Position numbers and translations under genes: made by a program
NCBI GenBank assembly: GCA_949299825.1
Contig: CASGBP010000046.1
Coordinates: 1 to 26,903 of the forward strand
Direction of reading: 5' to 3'
Source: an uncultured Mycoplasmataceae bacterium
Lineage (GTDB): Bacteria > Bacillota_I > Bacilli_A > Mycoplasmatales > Mycoplasmoidaceae
Length of the DNA stretch: 26,903 nt
The notes under the pieces: generated by a model
Databases searched by the model: none
Told to the model about the DNA's origin: nothing
What the model saw: the letters and a program-made list of their open reading frames with translations, nothing else
Shown: positions 8,421 through 18,519 of the stretch, piece after piece
Position numbering within the stretch: the first letter of the stretch is position 1
Layout: every line of letters begins with the position of its first letter

Positions 8421-9467
8421 ATGGAAGGATTTAAGACTAGAGCAAGAGCCCTTTTTAGTAAGGATGGTAAGTTTGAAACTATTGATCTTGAAAGAAGAGC
8501 ATTAAAGGAAGATGATATATTAATTGAAATAAAATATACTGGTATTTGTCATAGTGATATCCATAGTGCTTATAGTGAATGAAAACCTGCAACTTATCCA
8601 ATTGTACCAGGCCATGAAATTGCTGGAGTGGTGATTGCTATAGGAAGTAAGGTAAAACGTTTTAAGGTTGGCGATAATGCTGGTGTTGGTTGCATGGTTA
8701 ATAGTTGTATGCAATGTTCAGAATGCATGAATGATTATCAACAATCATGTAGCCAATGTGTATTTACATATAACTCAATCGATTATTTCAATGACAATCA
8801 AATAACTTATGGTGGATATTCAAAACACATTGTTGTTAATGAAAATTTTGCAATAAAGGTACCTAAGAATGCTCCATTAGAATATGTTGCTCCATTATTA
8901 TGTTGTGGAATCACCACATATAGTCCATTAGTTTTTTCAAATGTTAAAAAAGGTCAAAAGGTGGCTATTGCAGGTTTTGGTGGTTTAGGAGTGATGGCAT
9001 TAAAATATGCAAAACATATGGGTGCTAATGTTTATGTAATTGCAAGAAATGATAAAAAAAGAAATATTGCTCTTTCAATGGGTGCAAAAAAATTATATGC
9101 ATCTCTTGATGAAGTGGATGAGAAATTTGATTTAATAATCTCTACTATTCCTACAAATTATAATGTAGATGATTATGTAAAATTATTAAATCCTGGTGGA
9201 GAATTGGCATTATTAGGTTTACCTCCTGCAGATGCAAATTGAAGTATGAATCCAGCAAGTTTAATATTTCTTCAACACCGAAAGATATATGGATCAATAA
9301 TTGGAGGACTAAACTTAACACAGGAAATGTTAGATTTTTCTCTTAAACATAAAATTTTTCCAGAAATTGAAATTATTAATGCAAACCAAATAGATGATGT
9401 ATATGAAAAATTAACTAGTGGTAATGGTGATTTTAGATATGTTATTGATATATCAACTATTGAGTAG
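8421..9467 (+). CDS. Zinc-dependent alcohol dehydrogenase, cinnamyl-alcohol-dehydrogenase type
   Basis: A 348-residue medium-chain alcohol dehydrogenase interconverting alcohols and aldehydes with NAD(P)(H). Catalytic-zinc ligands are visible as C43 in GICHSDIH, H65-E66 in PGHEIAG and C161 in LLCCGITTYSP; structural zinc is bound by C96, C99, C102 and C110 in the CX2CX2CX7C cluster. The Rossmann motif is G-F-G-G-L-G-V-M. This set fits the CAD/YahK branch, which usually prefers NADPH and reduces a broad range of aldehydes. AGGAG precedes the start by seven bases. It is followed 11 bases later by the aminopeptidase gene. With the two aldehyde dehydrogenases nearby it could draw aldehydes in the reducing direction (inference); substrate not determinable. 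Confidence 0.95.
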
Positions 9468-9478
9468 AAAGTAGTAAT

Positions 9479-10576
9479 ATGAATAAAATAATTTTACATT
9501 TTTTAAAGCAAAACAAATGTGATGGAATGTTATTGCATAATTCATATAATAGACGTTGATTTTTAAATTTTAATAGTTCATTTGGTTTTTTACTAATAAG
9601 CAAATCAAAGGCTATTTTTATAACTGATTCAAGATATTTCTTAGCAGCTAAGAAAAAAATAAAAAAATCAAATATTGAAGTATGAAGCATTTCAAGTGAA
9701 AAAAATCACGACTTAATTAGTCTATTAAAATTAGCAAAAGAAAAATTAAATATTTCAAAAGTGTTAATTGAAGAAGAATACACAAATCTAAGTGAATATA
9801 AATTAATTAAAAAAGTTTGACCAGAAAGCAATATTGAGAGTTTCATTTCAAGAAACTTAAGAACAATCAAAAATAATAAGGAGTTAAACGATTTACAAAT
9901 TGCAGCTAATATTATTGTTGATACAGTTAAATGGTTATGAAAGGTTATAAAACCAGGAATGACTGAGATAGAAGTTGCAAAATTAATTTCTGTAAAAATC
10001 ATTTCCTTAGGAGGAGAGAAAAATTCCTTTGATCCAATTGTTGCCGCTGGAATCAATGGTGCTAATCCTCATCATAAACCTAGTGATTATGTTATTAAGG
10101 AAGGAGATATGATTACAGTTGATTTAGGTTGTTATTATAATGGGTATGCTTCTGATATGACTAGGACATTTGTACTAGGAAAAACATGTAATACTCCTGA
10201 ATTAATAGATATTTATAAATTAGTTTATAAAGCTCAAACAACCGGAATCCAAGCTGCGAAAAATAAAATAAATGGAGTTGATCTTGATAATGTATGTAGA
10301 ACAATAATTGATTCTACCAAATATAGAGGTTTATTTGGTCATGGTACCGGACATGGAGTAGGATTAGAGGTTCATGAACTGCCAAATGTTAATATGAGTA
10401 ATAATAAGATATTTGAAAATAATAATGTAATCACAATAGAACCTGGCATATATAAGAAGGGAGTTGGTGGAGTTAGGATTGAAGACACTATTGTTATTAG
10501 AAACAACAATCCAATTATCTTAACTGCCAAATGTCCAAAAACACTTAAATATGTTTATAATTGAGGTAAAAATTAA
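9479..10576 (+). CDS. pepP: M24 family Xaa-Pro aminopeptidase
   Basis: A 365-residue two-domain metallopeptidase that removes N-terminal residues preceding proline, recycling host- or self-derived peptides in the cytoplasm. Residues 1-125 are the creatinase-like N-terminal domain; 130-365 are the pita-bread catalytic domain with the five metal ligands D215 and D226 (VDLGCYYNGYASDMTRTFV), H292 (GTGHGVGLEVHE), E321 (TIEPGIY) and E335 (RIEDTIVI). TGA encodes Trp five or more times (NRRW, KVW, KWLW). The stop codon overlaps the next start by one base (TAATG), so the phosphatase is translationally coupled. A methionine aminopeptidase is unlikely because of the extra N-terminal domain. Confidence 0.93.
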
Positions 10577-11031
10577 TGAATATTCTTTTTGTTTGTCTAG
10601 GTAATATTTGTCGTTCGCCAATGGCTGAGCATTTGATGATTGATGTATGCAAGAAGTACAATATTAAAAATATAGAAGTTAATAGTGCAGGATTACATGA
10701 TGAACACGAAGGTGAGCAAGCACATTTTGGCACACAAAATACATTAAGAAGACACAATATTCAGTATAATAAGAAATTTAAATCTAAACCAATTACTCAA
10801 GAATTATTTGACAAGGCCGATTGTATTTTTGTTATGGATGATCAAAATTTAAAACTTATAAATAGTTTCTTTGATTGCAAGGATAAATATGTTAAGAAAA
10901 TAACTTACTTTGGTACAAAAGGATATGAATATGTTCCAGATCCTTGATATACAAATAATTTTGAACAAGTATATGATATTTTAATTGATGCAATAACTAA
11001 TTTTTTAAAATTACAAAATTTATTAGTTTAA
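10576..11031 (+). CDS. Low-molecular-weight protein tyrosine phosphatase
   Basis: A 151-residue phosphatase of the LMW-PTP fold. The P-loop signature C-X5-R-S is C7-L-G-N-I-C-R13-S at the N-terminus and the general acid D122 is in V-P-D-P-W-Y, with its Trp encoded by TGA. Length and order match the family (about 150 residues). C12, next to the P-loop Arg, matches the second Cys found in many LMW-PTPs and can give redox protection of C7. Starts one base inside the aminopeptidase stop codon and ends two bases from the convergent M60 protease gene. The arsenate-reductase branch is less likely because the DPW(Y) phosphatase loop is intact. Targets are unknown. Confidence 0.93.
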
Positions 11032-11033
11032 CT

Positions 11034-14000
11034 TTACTCAATGAATTCTTTTAAATATACTTTTTCTCCAAAGGTTTGAAGATAATTTAGGTATAAATTA
11101 TTATTTGATTTATTTACAATTTTAATCCTCATTCATGTTGGCTCTTCATTAGTGTAACTATATAAAATTGCATTATCATTTCTTGAATTAGTATTTGTAT
11201 TAATATTAGTAATTAAACTATCATTTATATATAAATCAAAATTACTATTATTAATATTTTGCTGTCCCACTATATCAAAACCTGAACCATATAAATCAAA
11301 CACCAACATATCACCAGATGAACTTGATTTAATACTTTTATTATTTACATTAGAAAAATTTTCATTGTCTTCATTTGAAATAAACTTTCAATCTCCATAT
11401 AAACTAAATTTGTTATCAGCAAAAGAAAAAGTTTTATTAATTGTTACTACTTTGTCATAGTTAAAGTTAATTGCATCAAAAATAATTCCGATATTTCCAT
11501 TGTTTGAAATTTTTGATGGAATTGTATTACTACAGATAAATTTCAATTTATTAACAGTATAATTTTTATCTAAATTTAAATTTGAAACTCTCAATGACCT
11601 ATCATTAAAAGTTGCTCCATATTCTCCATCATATAATACATTATTATTTTCATCTAATATCTTAATGGTGGTTGGTCTTGCATCTGGATGATTTTGTGTT
11701 CTATGGGTAAATGAAATACTTCCAATATTAACTGCTTCATTAAATTCAACATCAAATTCAACAGTTTTTATTTTTTCTGTATTAGTAGCATTTCAGGTTT
11801 CATAATATTTTTCATCTGCTTCTTTCATAAATTCAGCATTTACAGTTGAAGGATTAATTGCCTTAAATTTGTATTTATCAATACTTATTTTTTGTTGAGT
11901 TCTAGAGACGTTTAGACCAAGAATAGAATTTTGAAAGTAGTTATAATCAATGTTTCTTTTTTTATAGTGATATTTTTTGTTGTTAATAAATTCAGTTGGA
12001 TCACTAATTAATTTTGCTGCATTTGGATCATAAACATTATCAATTAAACTTATTTCAGTTCCATTTAACATTGGGATAAATTTAAACTTAGGTAATGCAT
12101 AAATTCCACTCATATCTCAATTACCACCTCAATTTTGATAGTTATAACCATAATTTACAAAAGCAGTAAAAGGAATAGTATCACCTTTTTTTAAGTCATA
12201 TTCTTTATTAATAGTATATATAGTATTCCTACTAGGATAATCTCAATTGTATTCAAAAATTACATTAGTTAAATCAGTATCATCATAAATTAGACCTCTT
12301 GAACCAATTTGAGTTTTAAAAGTGTATTTTCCTGTTTCAGGGGCAACAAAATTAAATTCAACTTTTGCTCCATAATTATCACCTTTATCAAATAATATTT
12401 CTGGAGCCATAAATCCAGCTTCTAAATTACCAACATTTTTATAAATAATATCTTGTTGATTATCTTTCATATATTGAACAACATTTCGTAATGGTATTGG
12501 ATTTTTTGATTGATTAGATCAAATTTCATTATTTGTATCATATATTGAGATTAAAGGAGCATTAGCTATTTGTTTTACTTTAATTTTTCATTTATATTTG
12601 TCAACATAATTAGATGGTTTTCCTTTAAAATTATCTGGAATTATTGCGACATCAAATTCATCAACTTGATCAACGCCAATATTAGTAGGTGTATAGGTTA
12701 ATTTTTTACCATCTTCAGAGATGGTAAGATTTGCGCCAAGTTTTGATGTTGGCTCAAATTCAAGTTTTGATCATGAAAATTGATAATTTTTATTATTTTC
12801 TAATCAACTTATTCCTTTTTCAAAATCAAATGTATATGATTGTCCAGCCGGAATCGAATAAACAGGTTGACTGTCACCAGTATAAACATATCTGCGTGTA
12901 TCATTTTCATACATATAAATTCCTGAAGCATATAAATTAGCAATAAAATCAAATGATTTATATGAAGAACTTAATCTATCAATTTCTGTCTTTTGATATT
13001 TAGTAGCTTTTTCATAACTTTCTGGTCATCTATGATCGCTATTTCATGCAGGTAAATCATCATATCAAATAGATCTATAGTTTTTTAGTGCTGGTCAAAA
13101 ATCTAGCTTAAAATAATCAGATAGTTCCAATATTTCATAAAAACCACCCTCCTTACTATCTCCTTGTGAATCTACTCCATTATCCTTAGCAATATCATTT
13201 CTAACATAGTTTAAATAATTGTATGGACCAACCATATTTAAAATAATGTTATAGATTTCATATTCGCCTTCATTTCCTAAGTTATAATTTTTATTTCTAA
13301 TACTCTTAAATGTACTATATAAATTATTCATTCTAACTCAACTATTTGATCCATATTGTTCATAATTGTTATTATCAGTATTTATATAATCATAGGTATA
13401 TTCAGATGAAACATTATATGGATTTCTTCATCTTCCAACATCACTAAGTAAAGAAAAATTTGCCATAGTTACTTGGTTAGCTTCACCGTGACTATTTCTA
13501 ATTCATAAAGCAGCATTTTGTTGAAAATTATGATTTATTTCATGAAAAGTTCCTCAGTTATTAGTAATTGTTCATTCACCAGTTGAAAGAAAAGAATTTG
13601 CTGCTCATGATAAAGGCGAATATAGAATGTTTCCTCCTCCTCATGCTCCAGCCCCACCTCATATATCATCATTGAATCTAAAACTAATTTTAGTAACATT
13701 TTCATTTATATCTCGTGAGGCAAAATATTCACTTATGAATAAAAAATCACTTCATTTTTGCATGATGCCATCAAGGTATGGAATATTATCAATTTGAACA
13801 CCTGCAATTTCAAATTCATCAGTGAAGGGAATATCTGAAGAACCATAAGCAAAATCTAAAGCAAAATTTGGCGATGTTATTTTCTTATTTTTGATTAAAT
13901 AAATTTGATTATTTCAATCATCTATTGTAGTGACACCATGGTAATAACTTAATGTCCTTAGACCACCTGTAATAGAAAAATCATAACTATCATATGATTT

Positions 14001-15185
14001 ATAGACATCATTGTAACTTGAGGATTTTAATTTGGTATTTATATTTATTGATACAGACCCACCAAAGGGAGACCCAAATTTATACTCATATAGACCATTT
14101 GATTGATTGTATTCTAAATCAGATAAATTTATTCTAAAAATTGTTTGAATAAATGGATATCTATTTGATATTTGTCCTGTATCTCCAGGAGCCTTATTAT
14201 CCCAATAACTTGAATTTATTACAATTTCAAGATTATTTACATTTTGTTTCATCATTAATTCATAGGTTTGATTACTTAACTTTAAAGTTGCAATTTCACC
14301 GGCGGGAACAAATATTCCTAAAGAAGTAAGTCCTGCGATAGCTGAAGATATGCTAAATGATTTTTCAATAGCTTTTTCATTATCAAGTGGATTATACTTA
14401 TGAATTAATTTTGCTGCAGGGTGCTTTTTTAATGAGTTATTTTTTATTTGATTTCGAATAAAATTAGGATTTGAATAATTAGTAGTTATTTTTTGACCAA
14501 GATCATCAACATAAGTTACCCTTTCATTATAAACTTCATTCATCATATCTAATTTTGTACCATCACCAAAGTCAAGGTATCTATTATCAGATGATTCGTA
14601 ATTATAATCTCAACTAGGATATTTAAAACCCTTAGATTCATATTTTGTTAATAAATCAGTTTCATATTCATTTTGATTTATTTGACGTTCAATATTTTCA
14701 TTAGTAATTTCAGTTTTAAAATTATTAAACCTATTTATGTAATCAGTTTGTGATTCTTTAATTAAATCATTTATCTCACCATATTCACTATCAATACTCT
14801 TAACTAATTTGATTTCATATACATTATTTTCTATTTTAAAAGTAACACTAATAATGCTTGATGTAACGTTAGTAATATCAATATTTCCAATGTTTGCTAT
14901 ATCTAAATATTCATAATTATCAAATAGTGTTGAACTATTTTTATAAATTCACTCCTTGTTAATAATATTATTTAAATTAGCTATATCCTCATTTGCTAAA
15001 TTAAATTGTTCTAATGTAAAAATAGTTTGTTTTAGGGTTGGATTTTTATTACTTGCAATAATTGTTTTATCTTTTTCTGCATTATTTTTTGTAATGATTA
15101 TAGCTGCAGCTGCCCCACCTGCACCTATTGCTAATGTTGCCAACAATATTGATCCAAAGATAATTAATTTCTTTTTCTTTTCCAT
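11034..15185 (-). CDS. Large membrane-anchored M60-like (enhancin/mucinase) metalloprotease
   Basis: One intact 1383-residue frame (UGA = Trp). Order: MEKKKK and one transmembrane helix (about 7-32) with no lipobox Cys, an Asn/Lys-rich stalk to about 260, the M60 N-terminal beta domain (about 285-385, with FVPAGEIATL and FGSPFGGSVSI), the M60 catalytic domain with W-G-G-G-N-I-L-Y and the zinc motif H548-E-I-N-H552 plus E568 in HGEANQ, a helical part to about 740, a beta-rich segment to about 900, a PA14-like domain (about 905-1035: FNFVAPETGKYTF..., DLKKGDTIPF) and a C-terminal F5/8 (CBM32)-like segment from about 1140 (SISFTHR...RPTTIKILDENN). The family cleaves heavily glycosylated proteins such as mucins; the extra modules probably bind glycans (inference). 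The frame ends two bases from the phosphatase. No Shine-Dalgarno precedes the ATG. Confidence 0.88.
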
Positions 15186-15192
15186 ATTTTTA

Positions 15193-15198
15193 TTTATA
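15193..15198 (-). promoter_or_regulatory. Candidate -10 box of the M60 protease (leaderless)
   Basis: On the minus strand TATAAA ends seven bases before ATG 15185 and no ribosome binding site is present. The surrounding string closely resembles that in front of arsR (both end TAAAAATATG). A TATAAT on the same strand at 15260-15265 is the alternative. Confidence 0.35.
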
Positions 15199-15287
15199 TA
15201 TGCATTTTTTAAATTTACAAAAAATTTAGATAATTAGAAGTGAAAACTGATATTGAAATATTATAATATTTATCTAATCGAACTTAA

Positions 15288-15296
15288 TGATATAAT
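15288..15296 (+). promoter_or_regulatory. Extended -10 promoter of the small membrane protein
   Basis: TGATATAAT is a perfect extended -10 element (TGn plus TATAAT at 15291-15296). Transcription would begin near 15303, leaving a 17-base leader with GAGGAG (15309-15314) before the ATG. Confidence 0.65.
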
Positions 15297-15319
15297 TACT
15301 TTTGTATAGAGGAGTTATT

Positions 15320-15517
15320 ATGGATAATAAATTGTTATGATCAATATTAACAGTAATTCCATTTATAAATATTATTGCAGCTATTTATTACTTGCTTGCA
15401 CTAAAACCAACAGGTAAAGAACAAATAGTGGTTTTATTGGGAATAATCCCTTTCTTAAATTTGATTTGTGGAATTGTGTTAGTATTAAACGCTCTAGGAA
15501 CTATTTCTTTAGCTTAA
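15320..15517 (+). CDS. Small two-helix membrane protein, unknown function
   Basis: A 65-residue protein, MDNKLLWSILTVIPFINIIA..., with two hydrophobic helices (about 6-27 and 37-60) joined by a short polar loop, ALKPTGKEQ. The gene is well supported despite its size: an extended -10 promoter, GAGGAG six bases before the ATG, a TAA stop and a strong terminator 28 bases later, so it is a stand-alone transcript. One Trp is TGA, which is why it would be missed under the standard code. No family recognised; small proteins of this shape are often membrane-complex modulators or toxins, but nothing here decides between them. Confidence 0.75.
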
Positions 15518-15545
15518 TTTGGAATAGACTTGAACGTAAAAGTAT

Positions 15546-15569
15546 GCACCTCAATGAGGTGCTTTTTTT
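15546..15569 (+). terminator. Rho-independent terminator after the small membrane protein
   Basis: Perfect 7-bp stem GCACCTC/GAGGTGC with loop AAT followed by seven T residues. It is the most GC-rich hairpin in the window. Confidence 0.9.
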
Positions 15570-15781
15570 ATTGATATAGTAAATTAGCCAATAATTAATA
15601 ATGTATTTTTTTTATATAAATCATCAATAGATCTAATTGTAGTAAAAAGTAATTTTAATTTGTTAGGTTAATACAAAAACAATAAAAATACTCTTAGCCA
15701 AGAAACCAAGAGTACTTTAATGCATTAACAATTTTAATATGATATATTAATATTAGCTTTGCACTTTATATTTCATTTTAG
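15570..15781. other. Non-coding stretch between terminators
   Basis: About 210 AT-rich bases with no credible reading frame. The only structure seen is the hairpin at 15684-15714. Confidence 0.6.
15684..15714 (-). terminator. Possible second terminator or hairpin, minus strand
   Basis: Arms TACTCTT (15689-15695) and AAGAGTA (15708-15714) around a 12-base loop. Read on the minus strand the stem is followed by five T residues. It lies about 70 bases beyond the main terminator of the YhgE/Pip gene, so it may back that up or end a short RNA. Confidence 0.4.
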
Positions 15782-15811
15782 AAAAAGGTATTCTTATGAA
15801 TACCTTTTTTT
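15782..15811 (-). terminator. Terminator of the YhgE/Pip transcript
   Basis: Stem GGTATTC/GAATACC with loop TTAT, flanked by AAAAA on one side and TTTTTTT on the other, so it can work in both directions. It directly follows the TAG at 15812 of the minus-strand gene. Confidence 0.8.
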
Positions 15812-18487
15812 CTATATTTTCGCATCTTCCATTTCTAATTCTTGTCAATTTTCATATTTTTTAATAAATCATTTAAATTTTTGTTCATATGGATAAAATT
15901 TATTAACATTATCACACAAGAATTGATCATATTCCTGAGGTAATTCATCTCAATTTATTCCAATAATTTCATCTGATTTATTTAGCAATTTGGCTAAATG
16001 CAACTTAGCTCAAATTGATTTTTTCCTAACAACTACTTTATCAAAGTTTAAGTGATAGTCATATTGAGGATTGTCTATTAAAAATTGTTGAAGAATCTGT
16101 ATAACTTTTGCTAATTTAATCTGATTGAATGATCCATAAAATTGCATTTTAGTTAGTTTTAATGAACCGATGATAGATAAACAAATTGCAACAATTACAA
16201 AGATTAGAGAAATACCAATATTTTGTAAAATAAATAAATTATCTAGAGAATTAGAACCAACAACAGCTATACCATAAATTATTGCTCCAAGATTCTTTAT
16301 TTGATAGGTGAATGGAGCAATGTAACTTATTACTCTAAAGAAACCAAATTGCATCATTGGAGGGAATGTTCCTCACCCAGATGATAGGTTAATTATTAGG
16401 AATAAAATTACTATAAATTTACCAATTACATCATCTCTAAAAAGAAATCATAAGGATTGAATAAACAGAGTAAAGACGACAGCTGAAAACAATAATTGTA
16501 AATATACTAATCCAAATGGAGGGCCAATTTTATATCAACCTAAACAAGCAACAGTTAATGTTAAAATTGTAACTTGAATAAAGGATAAGAATAGCATTAC
16601 TAAGGTCTTTGAATAATATCAACTTAAAGATTCTTTCAGTCTATTAAATCTAGTAACTTTTTTTTTATCTTTATAAAAATTATTGGCAAACTTTGATGGT
16701 CCTCGTCTCTTTCTATCAAGCATAAAAGTTTGCATTAGAATACCAACTCAAATACCAATAAATAAAAAGAATTGACCTAGTCCGACACCATATTCACTAA
16801 ATTGTTCCCCGATTACACCCGAAGTAACAATTCCAGTTAAAGATGGAGGGGCATTTGCATAGTAATTTTTATTAGCTTTTAAAATTTCGGTTATTAAATA
16901 AAAAATATTATGCTCATATTTCTTTATATAGATTGATCATTCTTCACTTGTTGCAACTACTATTTCATTTGATAAAGGAATATTATTTATTCCAATATTG
17001 TTGGTGTTATTACTAAAGAGAATGGAATTATCACTTGTAGGTGCATTTTCAATTAGGTTTCCTATCAAATTATCAAAAATTGAATGTATGGGTTTTGTCG
17101 GTAAAACATTTTTATCTTTTTCATATAAAGAAGTTCAGAACATTTTATTTGTTAGATAATCTTTAAAAAAAGTTGTTGATATTGCATAATCTTCATTATT
17201 GATATTTTTTGATGATGATGTACCAGTGTTAGAAAGTCCTTCTAAAACGGGTTTGGTTAATAAAACAGTAAGATCAACAAATGAAGTATTTTTAGAAATT
17301 ATTCAATCATTATTACTATCATTTAATGTGGTAGTATTTCCTTCATAACTTGCAGTGTTTATTAATTTATTTTTATCAACTTCACTAATATTTTCATCAG
17401 CACTAATAGCATTACTTATTGCCTGAATAATTTCATCATTTCTAAAGATATATTCATTTCCTGCTTTTAGGTTAATCGATCCATTAAATATACTATTTGC
17501 TTCCCCTTTACTTCCAATATGGTAAGCTACATTATTTAGTGTTATGTTCATATCATTAGTAGGTATAAATGTTATGCTTTTATGAAACGAACTTGTAGCA
17601 TCTTGAATAGATTCTGTAATTATGTTCATCATTAGTTGTAATAACAATTGAGGAAAAAAATCAATATATAAAGAACTTTTAAATTCTTGAAACACTTTCA
17701 TGAATTGACCAAAAAGAAAATTTTTCTTAAAGGTAGTTCATATATTAATTGGTTCTTCTTTTAATGGTTGCAACGATTCTATAATTAACTGTAGTGATGA
17801 AGTCGAATTATTGGTTGTATTATTAATATATAAATTGGTCAATAAGTTTGAAAAAACATAATTAAACTCAGTAGGAATTTGGATTTGCATTCAATAATCT
17901 TCATTTGTAACATCTCAAGCTCCTTGTTCTCTAGTTATTGGATTAGTCAAATTAGGATTATATGTAGCAATATCATTTGCCTTTATTTTTGTTTTATCAT
18001 TAAAATAACTAACATTCTTTAATGGTGAAACATCTGAAATATTAATAGTATATGTACCATTAGTATTTTGTTTTATTAATGGGTCAGGTAATATACTATC
18101 GTGTCATCCATATATGAATGCTTCAACAAATGAATAATTTTGTTTATATGATAAACAACTTGATAATTGAATAGGTTTTGTACTATCTATAGGGTTAATG
18201 ATACTAACTGGAACTCCGTTGTTTAATTCAGCAACTTGACCAACAACGACTTTATTTGTTCCATTTTCATTATTAAAACCTACTGCAAGATCAATTCTTT
18301 TTGAATTATCTACAATTGCCATTGGAACTTCACCAATATTTGGAACTGGATTTCAAAAAGCTCAGATACAAATAAAACCATATAAAAAAGGAACTAAACA
18401 AATTGCAATAAATTTAATAATTTTTTTCTTGGAAGAAAATAATCTATTTTTTATCTCATATGCACAATATGTTAAGATATTTTTCAT
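15812..18487 (-). CDS. YhgE/Pip-family ABC-2-type membrane exporter
   Basis: An 891-residue membrane protein intact under UGA = Trp. The N-terminus is the classical YhgE/Pip start: a helix (about 21-41, FIAICLVPFLYGFICIWAFW) followed by NPVPNIGEVPMAIVDNSKR. A large extracellular region, Asn/Ser/Thr-rich, spans about 45-540. The C-terminal membrane part carries V-G-L-G-Q-F-F-L-F-I-G-I-W, the family signature SSGWGTFPPMM and a P-F-T-Y-Q helix, then an unusual charged cytoplasmic tail of about 110 residues ending MEDAKI. The family includes the Lactococcus phage-infection protein and type VIIb-related exporters of walled Firmicutes. No ATPase or WXG100 gene is nearby. It starts 32 bases after the copper-ATPase stop, so it is either fourth in that operon or has its own promoter (TATAAT at 18498-18503). 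Confidence 0.88.
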
Positions 18488-18497
18488 ATTCAAAACA

Positions 18498-18503
18498 ATT
18501 ATA
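18498..18503 (-). promoter_or_regulatory. Candidate -10 box of the YhgE/Pip gene
   Basis: Minus-strand TATAAT ends ten bases before ATG 18487. No convincing -35 and no Shine-Dalgarno at normal distance; AAAAGGT lies too far up. It would give an almost leaderless mRNA separate from the copper operon. Confidence 0.35.
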
Positions 18504-18519
18504 TACCTTTTATAAGTAA

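Noticed and set aside
11034..15185. Six or more separate short frames, as if a large decayed gene
   Set aside because: All fragments share one frame and the gaps contain only TGA codons, no TAA or TAG; reading UGA as Trp gives one continuous M60 protease, so it is not a pseudogene.
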